Positions 1-10,118 of a stretch of DNA of 64,000 bases are shown in pieces (the stretch's first letter is position 1; every line of letters starts with the position of its first letter). Source of the DNA: Flavobacterium sp. GTDB taxonomy: Bacteria; Bacteroidota; Bacteroidia; Flavobacteriales; Flavobacteriaceae. Under the pieces are notes generated by a model, which had not been told where the DNA came from, ran no database searches, and saw only the letters and a list, made by a program, of their open reading frames with translations. Made by a program: the position numbers and the translations under genes. The DNA is taken from positions 29,627 through 93,626 of the forward strand of contig JADFAM010000043.1 in NCBI GenBank assembly GCA_015665265.1, written 5' to 3'.

Positions 1-2
1 TT

Positions 3-80
3 CCTTTTATATTTATTTCTTCGCTAGCTCAAATAGGACTTCAAGAGCTCAAAGACAAACTCTGGAAAATGCTAAACTAG
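3..80 (+). CDS. 3' fragment of a CDS truncated by the window edge (PFIFISSLAQIGLQELKDKLWKMLN*)
   Basis: Open frame +3 from the window start to TAG at 78-80. It shares a CTAG stop overlap with the convergent minus-strand gene. Confidence 0.3.
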   Translation, partial: PFIFISSLAQIGLQELKDKLWKMLN

Positions 81-547
81 TTTTTTACCGCTATTCTAAT
101 TGGTAATTTATAAACCGTTGTTACTGGAATACCTCTCTTAATTGCAGGATAGATAGCAGGAAGTTCTTCCACACTTTTTTTTAGAATAGCTTTCAACGAT
201 GGAAGTATAACCAACAAACTATCAGATGATTTTATAGAGGTTAATTTTACCTCTTTATTGGATTGGATGGTGATGGCTACTTCAATAGTTTCATCTACAG
301 ATTGAGTAACTTGTATAGATTGCTTGGCTAAACTGCTAGAAATTTCTTGTCGAATGGTTGTTCTAAAGCAACTACTTTTTTTGTCCCTATCTATTAGGGA
401 GTCACAGACTTTAAAAGAAGGAGAAACATCTACAGAGGTGAAATCTACATCCATGTTTATTTTCTCTATATTCTTGTTTTTTTCAAATGAAAAATACTCA
501 CAAGAAGTAAAGGAAAATAGTAAACATATGAATAAAAAATAACGCAC
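77..547 (-). CDS. Small putative lipoprotein, unknown function
   Basis: ORF of 156 aa with N-terminal signal and lipobox-like FTSC (MRYFLFICLLFSFTSC). Confidence 0.7.
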   Translation of the reverse strand: MRYFLFICLLFSFTSCEYFSFEKNKNIEKINMDVDFTSVDVSPSFKVCDSLIDRDKKSSCFRTTIRQEISSSLAKQSIQVTQSVDETIEVAITIQSNKEVKLTSIKSSDSLLVILPSLKAILKKSVEELPAIYPAIKRGIPVTTVYKLPIRIAVKN

Positions 548-711
548 TTGAAATGATCATTAATTTAGTGTGAAATTACGCAATTATAATGACTTTAGCT
601 ACTAGAACTTTTGTGTTTACTGAACCTTTTAGATTAACTAAATCTATAGCTTGAATTATAACTGTAACAAATAAAAAGGAGAAACGTCCTATAGTAACAA
701 CAAGTAAATCC

Positions 712-1212
712 ATGGATCTTCTTCTACTTCTATTAGGTGTTTTTTTTATAATTCTTGGAATTATTGGTTCCTTTATTCCGGTATTACCTGGCCCCATTAC
801 AAGTTGGGTAGGTTTATTGTTAATTCATCTTACCAATGCAATTCCCTATAATTGGACTTTTATACTAACTACCCTAGCGGTTGCCATACTCGTGTATATA
901 TTAGATTATATCATTCCTGCTCTAGGAACAAAAAGATTTGGTGGGAGTAAATATGGCATTATAGGAACTACAGTAGGTTTAGTAGTAGGGCTTATTTTTC
1001 TGGGTCCTTTTGGTATTATCATAGGCCCATTCATTGGGGCATTTATAGGAGAGCTTATCCATGATAATGAAAACTCTAACAGAGCATTAAAAGCTGCTTT
1101 TGGATCTTTTATAGGGTTTCTGTTTTCAACTGGATTAAAATTTATAGTTAGCAGTATTTATGCAGGATTATTTTTTTCAAAAATTTGGGAAATGAAATCT
1201 AACTTCTTTTAA
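712..1212 (+). CDS. DUF456-like small membrane protein
   Basis: 166 aa with glycine-rich hydrophobic repeats typical of DUF456 (GIIGSFIPVLPGPITSWVGLLL ... GPFIGAFIGELI). Confidence 0.8.
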   Translation: MDLLLLLLGVFFIILGIIGSFIPVLPGPITSWVGLLLIHLTNAIPYNWTFILTTLAVAILVYILDYIIPALGTKRFGGSKYGIIGTTVGLVVGLIFLGPFGIIIGPFIGAFIGELIHDNENSNRALKAAFGSFIGFLFSTGLKFIVSSIYAGLFFSKIWEMKSNFF

Positions 1213-1214
1213 GC

Positions 1215-1322
1215 GCAAAAAAAAGCGACCCATCTCAGGGAAGCTTTCCATTGGTTAACAAAACCAAGACACTTTTTACGAAAGTGCCAAAACAACACAA
1301 CACGTTGCTTAAAATTAGCAAC
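1215..1322 (-). ncRNA. Candidate structured small RNA, unknown family
   Basis: Minus-strand TATATTTG -7 box at 1326-1333, then three perfect 6-bp hairpins (1304-1322, 1270-1286, 1251-1267), then a hairpin and T-run terminator (1217-1246). No ORF track entry covers it. Confidence 0.5.
1217..1246 (-). terminator. Intrinsic terminator of the candidate sRNA
   Basis: Minus strand AAGCTTCCCTGAGATGGGTCGCTTTTTTTT: outer AAGC/GCTT and inner CCC/GGG stems with a 2x2 internal loop, followed by an 8-T tract. Confidence 0.6.
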
Positions 1323-1325
1323 AGA

Positions 1326-1333
1326 CAAATATA
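1326..1333 (-). promoter_or_regulatory. Bacteroidota -7 promoter element (TATATTTG)
   Basis: Matches the TAnnTTTG consensus. TGTT lies 19 bp upstream in the -33 position. Confidence 0.5.
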
Positions 1334-1400
1334 GCTCTTTTTTTAATTTTAAAACACCATTATTTCTTTTTTAACTGTAAAGTTCTTTTTTGCAAATCAC

Positions 1401-1408
1401 TATCTTTG
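1401..1408 (+). promoter_or_regulatory. -7 promoter element of lysS (TATCTTTG)
   Basis: TAnnTTTG match about 34 nt upstream of the likely ATG at 1442. Confidence 0.5.
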
Positions 1409-1441
1409 CAGCTTATAATCATTTTGAGAAAAGAAAATAGA

Positions 1442-3136
1442 ATGCAATTATCAGAACAAGAAGTTGTACGTAGAGAAAAACTAACGAGATTACGTGAATT
1501 AGGTATCAATCCTTATCCTGCAGATTTATTTCCTGTAGATGCTAATTCTAAGGAGATAAAAAACAACTTTAAAGAAGGTAAACAGGTAACTATTGCTGGA
1601 AGATTAATGGTTATAAATATTCAAGGTAAAGCCTCTTTTGGTCAATTACAAGATGGCGAAGGGAGAATTCAAGTATATTTTAACAGAGATGAAATTTGTC
1701 TTGGAGAAGATAAATCTTTGTACAATACTGTTTTTAAAAAATTACTAGATTTAGGAGATTTTATTGGGATAACGGGAACACTTTTTACTACTAAAGTTGG
1801 TGAAAAAACTGTGATGGTAAAAGAGTTTACCTTACTTTCTAAATCATTAAAACCCTTGCCAATTCCCAAAGTAAAAGATGGCGTTACTTATGATGCATTT
1901 ACAGATCCTGAACTAAGATATAGACAACGATATGCAGATTTAGTAGTAAACCCACATGTGAAAGAAGTTTTTGTAAAAAGAACTAAACTTTTTAATGCCA
2001 TGCGATCGTTTTTTAATGAGGCTGGTTACTTTGAAGTTGAGACCCCTATTTTACAACCTATCCCTGGTGGTGCTGCAGCGAGACCTTTTGCAACACATCA
2101 CAATTCTCTAGACATTCCTTTGTACATGAGAATTGCAAACGAATTGTATTTAAAAAGATTAATTGTTGGTGGTTTCGATGGGGTGTACGAGTTTTCTAAA
2201 AACTTCAGAAATGAGGGTATGGATAGAACTCACAATCCAGAATTTACAGCGATGGAAATTTATGTTTCGTACAAAGATTACAACTGGATGATGGAGTTTG
2301 CAGAACAATTATTAGAACATTGTGCTATAGCAGTAAACGGAACTTCAGTTGCTACTTTTGGAGAACATACCATAGATTTTAAGGCGCCTTATGCAAGAGT
2401 AACCATGACAGACTCTATCAAGCACTTTACTGGTTTTGACATTACTGGAAAAACAGAAGATGAAATTAGAGCAGCTGCAATAGCAATGAATATTGCTGTT
2501 GATGAGACCATGGGGAAAGGAAAGTTAATCGATGAGATTTTTGGAGAGAAATGTGAAGGCAATTATATTCAACCCACCTATATTACAGACTATCCAAAGG
2601 AAATGTCTCCACTTTGTAAAGAACACAGAGACAACCCAGAACTCACAGAACGTTTTGAATTGATGGTCTGTGGAAAAGAAATAGCCAATGCCTATTCAGA
2701 ATTAAATGATCCAATAGATCAACGAGAACGTTTTGAACATCAACTAAAACTTGCTCAAAAAGGAGATGATGAAGCTACAGAATTTATTGATCATGATTTC
2801 TTAAGAGCATTAGAATATGGAATGCCTCCTACCTCTGGAATGGGAATTGGAATGGACAGATTAATTATGTTTTTAACCAACAATCAGTCTATTCAAGAAG
2901 TATTATTCTTTCCTCAGATGAGGCCAGAACAAAAAGCGCCTTCTATTGAATTAAATGAGGAAGAAAAAACTGTTCTAGCTATAATTTCTAAAACTGAAAA
3001 AATAGATTTAATAGCCTTAAAAACTCAATCTGGATTAAGCAATAAAAAATGGGATAAAACCATTAAAGGCTTAACAAAAAAAGAGGTGGCAAAGGTTACT
3101 AAAACTGAAGATGGGTTGTTTGTAGAAGTTGTTTAA
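1442..3136 (+). CDS. lysS: Lysyl-tRNA synthetase, class II
   Basis: Class II motifs (FRNEGMDRTHNPEFTAMEIY, GMGIGMDRLIMFLTN). The ORF track starts at 1406, but the internal ATG at 1442 fits the promoter and family start (MQLSEQEVVRREKL). Confidence 0.95.
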   Translation: MQLSEQEVVRREKLTRLRELGINPYPADLFPVDANSKEIKNNFKEGKQVTIAGRLMVINIQGKASFGQLQDGEGRIQVYFNRDEICLGEDKSLYNTVFKKLLDLGDFIGITGTLFTTKVGEKTVMVKEFTLLSKSLKPLPIPKVKDGVTYDAFTDPELRYRQRYADLVVNPHVKEVFVKRTKLFNAMRSFFNEAGYFEVETPILQPIPGGAAARPFATHHNSLDIPLYMRIANELYLKRLIVGGFDGVYEFSKNFRNEGMDRTHNPEFTAMEIYVSYKDYNWMMEFAEQLLEHCAIAVNGTSVATFGEHTIDFKAPYARVTMTDSIKHFTGFDITGKTEDEIRAAAIAMNIAVDETMGKGKLIDEIFGEKCEGNYIQPTYITDYPKEMSPLCKEHRDNPELTERFELMVCGKEIANAYSELNDPIDQRERFEHQLKLAQKGDDEATEFIDHDFLRALEYGMPPTSGMGIGMDRLIMFLTNNQSIQEVLFFPQMRPEQKAPSIELNEEEKTVLAIISKTEKIDLIALKTQSGLSNKKWDKTIKGLTKKEVAKVTKTEDGLFVEVV

Positions 3137-3158
3137 ATAATGGCTTCATTAGCTAATA

Positions 3159-3713
3159 TCACTTCCATTTAATATTACAGCCAATACTAGGTTTAGGAAT
3201 ACCTGTATACGGTTTTTCACATTCAAGAAGATCTAAAACTTCTCGAATATCTATCCCAGTAACTGGAAGATCATTGCCAGGTCTAGAATCATCTAATTGA
3301 CCATGATATACTGATATTAAATTACTGTCAAAAATATATAAATCTGGAGTACATGCAGCGTCATAAGCTTTAGCGACTTCTTGGGTTTCGTCATACAAAT
3401 ATGGAAACGGAAAGTTTTCTTTTTTAGCATGAATTTTCATATTGGCAGGGCCATCCATCGGGTATTTTTCTGAATCATTACTACTAATGGCAATAAAACT
3501 AAATCCTTTAGAACTATACTCATTTGCTATTTGAACTAGGGCTTTGTTAATATGAATTACAAAAGGACAGTGGTTGCAAATAAAGAAAATAACTGTTCCT
3601 TTCTTCCCTTTTAATTCATCTAACGAAACCTCTTTTTCTGAGATAGTATCTACTAATGTGAACTTGGGAGCAGCAATGCCTTTCTGAAAATTATTGGACG
3701 GTGTTAATGCCAT
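3159..3713 (-). CDS. Thioredoxin-fold AhpC/TSA-type redoxin
   Basis: 184 aa; FFICNHCPFVIHIN redoxin motif and CTPDLYIFD segment. Confidence 0.85.
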   Translation of the reverse strand: MALTPSNNFQKGIAAPKFTLVDTISEKEVSLDELKGKKGTVIFFICNHCPFVIHINKALVQIANEYSSKGFSFIAISSNDSEKYPMDGPANMKIHAKKENFPFPYLYDETQEVAKAYDAACTPDLYIFDSNLISVYHGQLDDSRPGNDLPVTGIDIREVLDLLECEKPYTGIPKPSIGCNIKWK

Positions 3714-3724
3714 ATTCTTAATTT

Positions 3725-4354
3725 TTAGACTTTATACTTCATGGGCAAATGCACCACTTTTTTTGTGTCAAAAAAATCTTCATCAAAAAAATCTGATAAA
3801 TTAAAAATTGAAACTGTGGTATATTTTTTTAATTCTTCGGTTAAATCACCCCCTTTTAAATATAAAATTCCATTTTTAATTTTGTGCTCTTGTTTTTTGT
3901 TAATTTTACCTTTAGTCCAGCAAACAAACGTTTCCATTTGAGCCACTGCTCTACTTACAATAAAATCGTAGTTATCTTGATCTTCTTCAACTCTTCCATG
4001 AGTAGTTGAAATGTTTTGCAAACCTAAACCTTCGGCTACTTCATTTACAACCTTAATTTTTTTACCAATACTATCTACAAGATGAAAATGTGTTTCTGGA
4101 AATAATATAGCTAAAGGAATCCCTGGAAAACCTCCTCCAGTTCCAACATCTAGTACTTTAGTGTTTGGCTTAAACTGAACTACTTTAGCTATTCCTAAAG
4201 AATGTAACACATGCCTTAGGTATAACTCATCAATATCTTTTCTTGAAACAACATTAATTTTTAAATTCCAATCTTTATAAAGCTCTTGTAATTTTGAGAA
4301 CTGTGTAATTTGGTCTTGAGTTAATTTCGGAAAATATTTTAAAATTAAATCCAT
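3725..4354 (-). CDS. rsmG: 16S rRNA (guanine527-N7)-methyltransferase
   Basis: VLDVGTGGGFPGIPLAILFPETHFHLVDSIGKKIKVV, a GidB/RsmG signature. ATG at 4354 is preferred over the 4387 ORF start. Confidence 0.93.
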   Translation of the reverse strand: MDLILKYFPKLTQDQITQFSKLQELYKDWNLKINVVSRKDIDELYLRHVLHSLGIAKVVQFKPNTKVLDVGTGGGFPGIPLAILFPETHFHLVDSIGKKIKVVNEVAEGLGLQNISTTHGRVEEDQDNYDFIVSRAVAQMETFVCWTKGKINKKQEHKIKNGILYLKGGDLTEELKKYTTVSIFNLSDFFDEDFFDTKKVVHLPMKYKV

Positions 4355-4448
4355 GATTTTTATTATATCACAAAAGTAATTAATCATAAGAACAATTCCG
4401 TTAAATAATAATCGTTTATCATCATATCGTAGTCAAAAATGTTTATTT

Positions 4449-5564
4449 TTGGTATATACCATTCACCCATTTATGAAGTCAATAAATTTTTCAAGAATAG
4501 ATAAAGCCAAGTTTTTTAGAACTCTAAATAAAAGAGTAAATACTTACTTTAAAGAAAATAATATTAAGAGAACTGGCAATTGGAAGCTATATACCAAAGC
4601 CTTTATAATGTTTTCTGTTTTTTTAGTACCATTTATTTTAATTCTCACTGTTGAAATGCCACAATGGCTGATGTTTATTTTAATGGCTGTTACAGGTGTT
4701 GGAATGGCTGGTGTTGGAATGAATGTAATGCATGATAGCAATCATGATTCTTTTTCTAGTAAAAAATGGGTTAACAAATTAATGGGGAGTAGTATCTATA
4801 TCCTTGCAGGAAATGTATATAACTGGAAAGTACAACACAATGTCTTACACCATACATTTACCAATGTTAAAGACCATGATGAAGATATTGATGCCGGTAG
4901 AATTATACGTTTTTCTAAACATTCTAAATGGCTGAAGATTCATAAGCTTCAAAAATATTATTCTATTTTCCTCTATGGATTATTAACAATTAATTGGGCA
5001 ATTACTACCGATGTTAAACAGATGCATAATTATTTGAAAAGAAAATTATCGTATGGTAAATTTCCTAGTCCTGCAGTAGAATGGACAAAATTAGTGATCT
5101 CTAAATTAGTTTACTACTCTTTATGGATCGTTTTACCTTTAGCTGTTTTAGATATCGTATGGTGGAAAGTTTTGATTGGATTTTTTGTAATGCATTATAC
5201 AGCTGGTATGATTTTAAGCCTCGTTTTTCAATTGGCTCATATTGTTCCTAATACAAAAATGCCAATACCAGATAAAGATGGAAATTTAGAGCATACTTGG
5301 GCAGTCCACCAATTATATACCACCTCCAACTTTGCTCCTAGTAATAGACTCGTGAATTTCTATACCGGAGGCTTAAATCATCAAGTTGAACATCATATTT
5401 TTCCGCATATCTCTCATGTACATTATGGTAAGTTGGCTAAAATTGTAAAGGAAACAGCTAAAGAATTTAATTTGCCTTATAATGAGTATAAAACTACTAG
5501 AAAAGCCATTATAGAACATTTTAGACATTTAGGTGTTTTAGGTAAAAAACCAGAAATAGCATAA
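4449..5564 (+). CDS. Membrane fatty acid (acyl-CoA/acyl-lipid) desaturase
   Basis: Three His boxes: HDSNHDS, HNVLHHTFTN, HQVEHHIFPHISH. Confidence 0.92.
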   Translation: MVYTIHPFMKSINFSRIDKAKFFRTLNKRVNTYFKENNIKRTGNWKLYTKAFIMFSVFLVPFILILTVEMPQWLMFILMAVTGVGMAGVGMNVMHDSNHDSFSSKKWVNKLMGSSIYILAGNVYNWKVQHNVLHHTFTNVKDHDEDIDAGRIIRFSKHSKWLKIHKLQKYYSIFLYGLLTINWAITTDVKQMHNYLKRKLSYGKFPSPAVEWTKLVISKLVYYSLWIVLPLAVLDIVWWKVLIGFFVMHYTAGMILSLVFQLAHIVPNTKMPIPDKDGNLEHTWAVHQLYTTSNFAPSNRLVNFYTGGLNHQVEHHIFPHISHVHYGKLAKIVKETAKEFNLPYNEYKTTRKAIIEHFRHLGVLGKKPEIA

Positions 5565-5590
5565 AAAGTACTTATAACTTTACAATATAA

Positions 5591-6781
5591 ATGGCACATC
5601 CATTATCGAATAGAATAAATAGCCTACCTGTATCTCAAACATTGGCTATGGCAGCAAAGGCAAGAGAGTTAAAAGCTGAAGGTAAAGACATCATTAGTTT
5701 AAGTTTAGGAGAACCAGACTTTAACACACCAGACTTTATTAAAGATGCAGCTGTAGAAGCGATTAATCAAGATTATAATTCTTACACCCCTGTAGATGGG
5801 TATGGAGAATTAAAAGAAGCAATCTGTACTAAGTTCAAAAGAGACAATAACTTGAGCTATAAGCCGAGTCAAATTGTAGTATCTACTGGAGCTAAACAAT
5901 CTATTGCTAATGTTGCTCAAGTACTTCTTAATCCTGGAGACGAAGTGTTATTACCAGCACCATATTGGGTAAGTTATTCTGCGATTGCAATTTTATGTGA
6001 AGCAACATTCGTAGAAATCCCATCTTCTATAGAAACTGATTTTAAAATTACACCAGAACAGTTAGAGGCATCTATTACACGAAAAACAAAGATGGTGTTT
6101 TTCAACTCTCCAAATAACCCTAGTGGAACAATTTATACGGAAGAGGAATACAGGGCTTTAGCAAAAGTTTTGGAAAAACATCCTCAAATATATGTACTTT
6201 CTGATGAGATTTATGAGCATATAAACTACAACAATCCAACCTTTAGTTTTGCTGCAATCGAAAATATGTTTGACAGAACGATTACAGTGAATGGTTTAGC
6301 AAAAGCTTTTGCTATGACTGGCTGGAGAATTGGTTATATTGGAGCTCCAGAATGGATCGCTAAAGCATGTACAAAAATGCAAGGCCAAATTACATCTGGA
6401 ACAAATTGTATTGCGCAACGAGCTGCTATAACTGCCGTACTAGCTCCGGTATCTAAAGTACAATACATGGTAGACGAGTTTAAATCTCGCAGAAATATTG
6501 TATTAGAATTACTCGGAGATATTGAGGGGTTTAAATTAAATATCCCGGACGGTGCTTTTTACGTTTTTCCTGATATTTCTTATTTCTTTGGAAAAACTAT
6601 CAAAGGAAAACACATTAAAGATGCTAATGACTTTTCTTTATTTCTCCTTGAGGAAGCTAATGTAGCCTCAGTTACTGGAGCTGCTTTTGGAGCTCCAAAC
6701 TGTATTCGATTATCGTATGCTGCTTCTGAAGCTATCTTAAGAGAGGCTATTAAACGCATTGGTAAAGCATTAGAAGCTTAA
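5591..6781 (+). CDS. PLP-dependent class I aminotransferase (aspartate aminotransferase-like)
   Basis: SLGEPDFNTPDFIKDAA, FNSPNNPSGTIY, NGLAKAFAMTGWRIGYIG. Confidence 0.92.
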   Translation: MAHPLSNRINSLPVSQTLAMAAKARELKAEGKDIISLSLGEPDFNTPDFIKDAAVEAINQDYNSYTPVDGYGELKEAICTKFKRDNNLSYKPSQIVVSTGAKQSIANVAQVLLNPGDEVLLPAPYWVSYSAIAILCEATFVEIPSSIETDFKITPEQLEASITRKTKMVFFNSPNNPSGTIYTEEEYRALAKVLEKHPQIYVLSDEIYEHINYNNPTFSFAAIENMFDRTITVNGLAKAFAMTGWRIGYIGAPEWIAKACTKMQGQITSGTNCIAQRAAITAVLAPVSKVQYMVDEFKSRRNIVLELLGDIEGFKLNIPDGAFYVFPDISYFFGKTIKGKHIKDANDFSLFLLEEANVASVTGAAFGAPNCIRLSYAASEAILREAIKRIGKALEA

Positions 6782-6811
6782 AAAAAACCGCACTCAAATG
6801 AATGAGTACGG
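6781..6811 (-). terminator. Intrinsic terminator downstream of ftsZ (dcw operon end)
   Basis: Minus strand CCGTACTCATTCATTTGAGTGCGG hairpin followed by TTTTTTT. Confidence 0.75.
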
Positions 6812-6838
6812 TGGAGGAGATAGCCGGGGTCATGTTTT

Positions 6839-8755
6839 CTAGTCTACGTTGTCATGCAAAAAAGAGTTATTTGACTTTAATTGTATATCATCATTATCAT
6901 CTGTAGACAAGGTTGTTTTAGATTTGCTAATTACTGAACTACTTTCATCTAAATTTACACCCAATCTTTTGTAGGCTGGCTGACGTTCAATTTCATCTAT
7001 ATTTTTATTCATTTGATCAGTGAATTTATAGTTGAATCCTTTCATTTTTTTCCTTCGTTCTTCAGCTCTTTTTTGAAGTTCTGTAATGGTAAGACTCATT
7101 GGAGACACTTCTTCACTAGAGGCTTCAATTTCATTAATTTCTGACTGTGGAATTGAAGTTTTTAATTCAAATTGTAATTCTTGCTCTGGTTCTTTTGGAT
7201 CTTTATTTATTGATGAACTTTTACCTATGGTAGGCTGAATATCAAAATCTTCTAAGATATGTTTTGTAACTGACTCATCTCTTTTGTCAGCAATAATTTC
7301 CTGTGCATCCGTAACCTCAAAATTCAAAATATCTGGTGTGAGCTCATGGCGAATTTCATCTTTATTTATTTTAATCTCTTCAAAATCATTGATTGGAAGA
7401 TCAAATAATAAATCGGGTTGAATTGATGAAGATTCATCTTTAACTTCTTCTTCAACAACTGGTGATATATTGGTAATAATAAAATCATCTTCAGAAATAT
7501 CTTCAGAAAGAATTTCATCATAAACTACAGTACTGTTTCTGATAACCTCAGAAGTTGGAATTAAATCCATTTGAAACTCTTCTCTCTCTTCTTGATGTTC
7601 TGGTTCATCATCTACTTCAAGAACATGAATTATTTTCTTTTCACTTGTATCAATTGGATCTTTAACTAATGGAGTTTTAGATAAAATAGTATCTGAAAAA
7701 TCGTACGTAGCTTTTTGTTCGTCTTCCAGAGTATAAACTGTTTTCTTAACTTCTGTATTTGTAATGTTACTTTGTTGATCTAAGGCAAAACCAGTAGCCA
7801 CAACTGTGACAGCTATAGCATCTCCTAGATCTTTATCTTCTCCAATACCCATAATAATATTGGCTTCAAAACCTGCTTCTGTTTGGATGAAATCATTAAT
7901 TTCTCCAATTTCGTCTAATGTTACCTCATTAGTTCCTGAAACAATTAATAATAATACATTTTTTGCACCAGTAATCTTGTTGTCATTTAATAAAGGAGAA
8001 TCTAATGCTTTAACTATAGCACTTTTAGCTCTAGAAGTTCCTTCTTCTTTAGCAGAACCCATAATGGCTGTTCCACTATTAGAAAGAACTGTTTTTGCAT
8101 CGTGTAAATCTATATTTTGTTTGTAGTGATGTGTTATTACTTCTGCAATTCCTCTCGCTGCTGTAGACAAAACTTCATCAGCTTTTGAAAATCCAGCTTT
8201 AAATCCTAAATTTCCATATACTTCTCTTAGTTTGTTGTTGTTTATAACAATAAGAGAATCAACATTGTCTCGTAACTCATCAATACCAGCTTGTGCTTGT
8301 TTAGATCTCATTCTTCCTTCAAATTGAAAAGGCATGGTCACAATTCCTACAGTTAGAATGTCCATATCCTTAGCAATTTTAGCAATAATTGGAGCTGCCC
8401 CTGTTCCTGTTCCACCACCCATACCAGCAGTAATAAACACCATTTTCGTTTGGGTGTTTAACATCTCCTGAATCTCTTTAATGCTTTCCTTGGCAGCCTG
8501 CTCTCCAACTTCTGGATTTGCTCCAGCACCTAGTCCTGAAGTTAAGTTAACTCCTAACTGAATTTTATTAGGTATAGAGCTGTTTTCTAGTGCTTGAGCA
8601 TCTGTGTTACAGATGACAAAATCTACCCCTTTGATGTCTTGCTGAAACATGTGATTAACAGCATTGCTTCCTCCACCACCCACACCAATTACTTTAATAG
8701 TGTTTGATTGTGATTTTGGCATCTCAAATAAAATGTTATCGAATTCTCCGCTCAT
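6839..8755 (-). CDS. ftsZ: Cell division protein FtsZ with long C-terminal linker
   Basis: GTPase motif [10 protein letters not shown] and [15 protein letters not shown]; 638 aa. Confidence 0.97.
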   Translation of the reverse strand: MSGEFDNILFEMPKSQSNTIKVIGVGGGGSNAVNHMFQQDIKGVDFVICNTDAQALENSSIPNKIQLGVNLTSGLGAGANPEVGEQAAKESIKEIQEMLNTQTKMVFITAGMGGGTGTGAAPIIAKIAKDMDILTVGIVTMPFQFEGRMRSKQAQAGIDELRDNVDSLIVINNNKLREVYGNLGFKAGFSKADEVLSTAARGIAEVITHHYKQNIDLHDAKTVLSNSGTAIMGSAKEEGTSRAKSAIVKALDSPLLNDNKITGAKNVLLLIVSGTNEVTLDEIGEINDFIQTEAGFEANIIMGIGEDKDLGDAIAVTVVATGFALDQQSNITNTEVKKTVYTLEDEQKATYDFSDTILSKTPLVKDPIDTSEKKIIHVLEVDDEPEHQEEREEFQMDLIPTSEVIRNSTVVYDEILSEDISEDDFIITNISPVVEEEVKDESSSIQPDLLFDLPINDFEEIKINKDEIRHELTPDILNFEVTDAQEIIADKRDESVTKHILEDFDIQPTIGKSSSINKDPKEPEQELQFELKTSIPQSEINEIEASSEEVSPMSLTITELQKRAEERRKKMKGFNYKFTDQMNKNIDEIERQPAYKRLGVNLDESSSVISKSKTTLSTDDNDDIQLKSNNSFLHDNVD

Positions 8756-8796
8756 AATAACTTTTCTATTTTTATTTATTTATATGTTCTTACTAA

Positions 8797-10113
8797 TTAT
8801 TCTGCATTGTCTAAAAACTCTTTCAATCCGTCTGTAAACTTGTCGAAAAAAGATTTTTTATTTGTCTTTGGTTTGGGATCTAATTCTGGAACATTCTCTT
8901 CAACATTTTCCTCTTGTTTTTGTCTTTCTTGCTCCTCTTTGTCCTCTCTTGAATGATTTTCTAGACCTTCCATTAATAGTCCAACAGCAGTTGCATAAGA
9001 TGGACTAGATAGGCCTTCATCAGAATCTCCTGCTAGATGCTCATTAGGATAACCAATCCTTGCATCCATACCTGTAATATACTCAACTAGTTGTCTTAAA
9101 TGTTTTAGCTGAGAACCTCCACCTGTTAAAACAATTCCTGCTATTAGTTTTCCTTTTTGTGTCTCATGCCCGTAGTTCTTTATCTCTAAGTATACATGTT
9201 CAATAATTTCTTGAACTCTAGCATGAATTATCTTTGAAAGATTTTTGAGTGTAATTTCTTTTGGTTCTCTACCTCTTAACCCTGGAATAGATACTATTTC
9301 TGTTTCCTTATTTTCTCCAGGCCAGGCTGATCCAAATTTAATTTTTAATAACTCTGCTTGTTTTTCAATGATAGAGCAACCTTCTTTAATATCTTCTGTA
9401 ATCACATTTCCTCCAAACGGAATAACTGCGGTGTGTCTAATAATTCCATCTTTAAAAATTGCCAAATCAGTGGTACCACCTCCAATATCAATCAAAGCAA
9501 CTCCAGCCTCCTTTTCTTCTTGACTTAAAACCGCTGATGCCGAGGCTAGTGGTTCTAAAGTAATATCAGATAAATCCAATCCTGCACTTTTTACACAGCG
9601 ACCAATGTTTCTAATTGATGAAACTTGCCCAACTACTACATGAAAATTGGCTTCTAGTCTTCCACCATACATTCCAATTGGTTCTTTAATATCTGCCTGA
9701 CTGTCTACTTTAAATTCTTGAGGTAATACATGAATAATTTCTTCACCAGGGAGCATAACCAGTTTGTGAACTTGGTTTACTAGATTTTCAATATCGTTTT
9801 CGTCTATAACTTCGTCTGCATTAGATCTTGTAATATAGTCACTATGATGAAGGCTTCGAATATGTTGACCAGCTATACCAACAACTACATTTTCTATTTT
9901 CTGACCAGAAACACTCTCTGATTCTTCAACTGCTTGCTGTATAGATTGTATTGTTTGAGTAATATTACTAACTACACCTCTTTTAACACCTAGACTTTTT
10001 GCTTTACCAATTCCTAAAATCTCTAACTTTCCATATTCATTTTTACGACCAATCATAGCTACAATCTTAGTTGTACCTATATCTAAACCAACGGCTATTT
10101 TATTATTTTCCAT
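8797..10113 (-). CDS. ftsA: Cell division protein FtsA
   Basis: Actin-like ATPase (VGLDIGTTKIVAMIG, VALIDIGGGTTDLAIF), upstream of ftsZ. Confidence 0.95.
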   Translation of the reverse strand: MENNKIAVGLDIGTTKIVAMIGRKNEYGKLEILGIGKAKSLGVKRGVVSNITQTIQSIQQAVEESESVSGQKIENVVVGIAGQHIRSLHHSDYITRSNADEVIDENDIENLVNQVHKLVMLPGEEIIHVLPQEFKVDSQADIKEPIGMYGGRLEANFHVVVGQVSSIRNIGRCVKSAGLDLSDITLEPLASASAVLSQEEKEAGVALIDIGGGTTDLAIFKDGIIRHTAVIPFGGNVITEDIKEGCSIIEKQAELLKIKFGSAWPGENKETEIVSIPGLRGREPKEITLKNLSKIIHARVQEIIEHVYLEIKNYGHETQKGKLIAGIVLTGGGSQLKHLRQLVEYITGMDARIGYPNEHLAGDSDEGLSSPSYATAVGLLMEGLENHSREDKEEQERQKQEENVEENVPELDPKPKTNKKSFFDKFTDGLKEFLDNAE

Positions 10114-10118
10114 TTCTT

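Noticed and set aside
1221-1247. CTGAGAT in the 1217-1247 hairpin as a TPP riboswitch element
   Set aside because: The other conserved TPP elements are absent, and the motif sits in the loop of a terminator.
6809-6831. A functional tRNA gene downstream of ftsZ
   Set aside because: Only a partial 3'-end-like string; no cloverleaf, anticodon or 5' acceptor nearby.
7806-8126. Plus-strand ORF of 106 aa antisense to ftsZ
   Set aside because: Low-complexity antisense frame within a strongly conserved FtsZ domain; typical spurious ORF.
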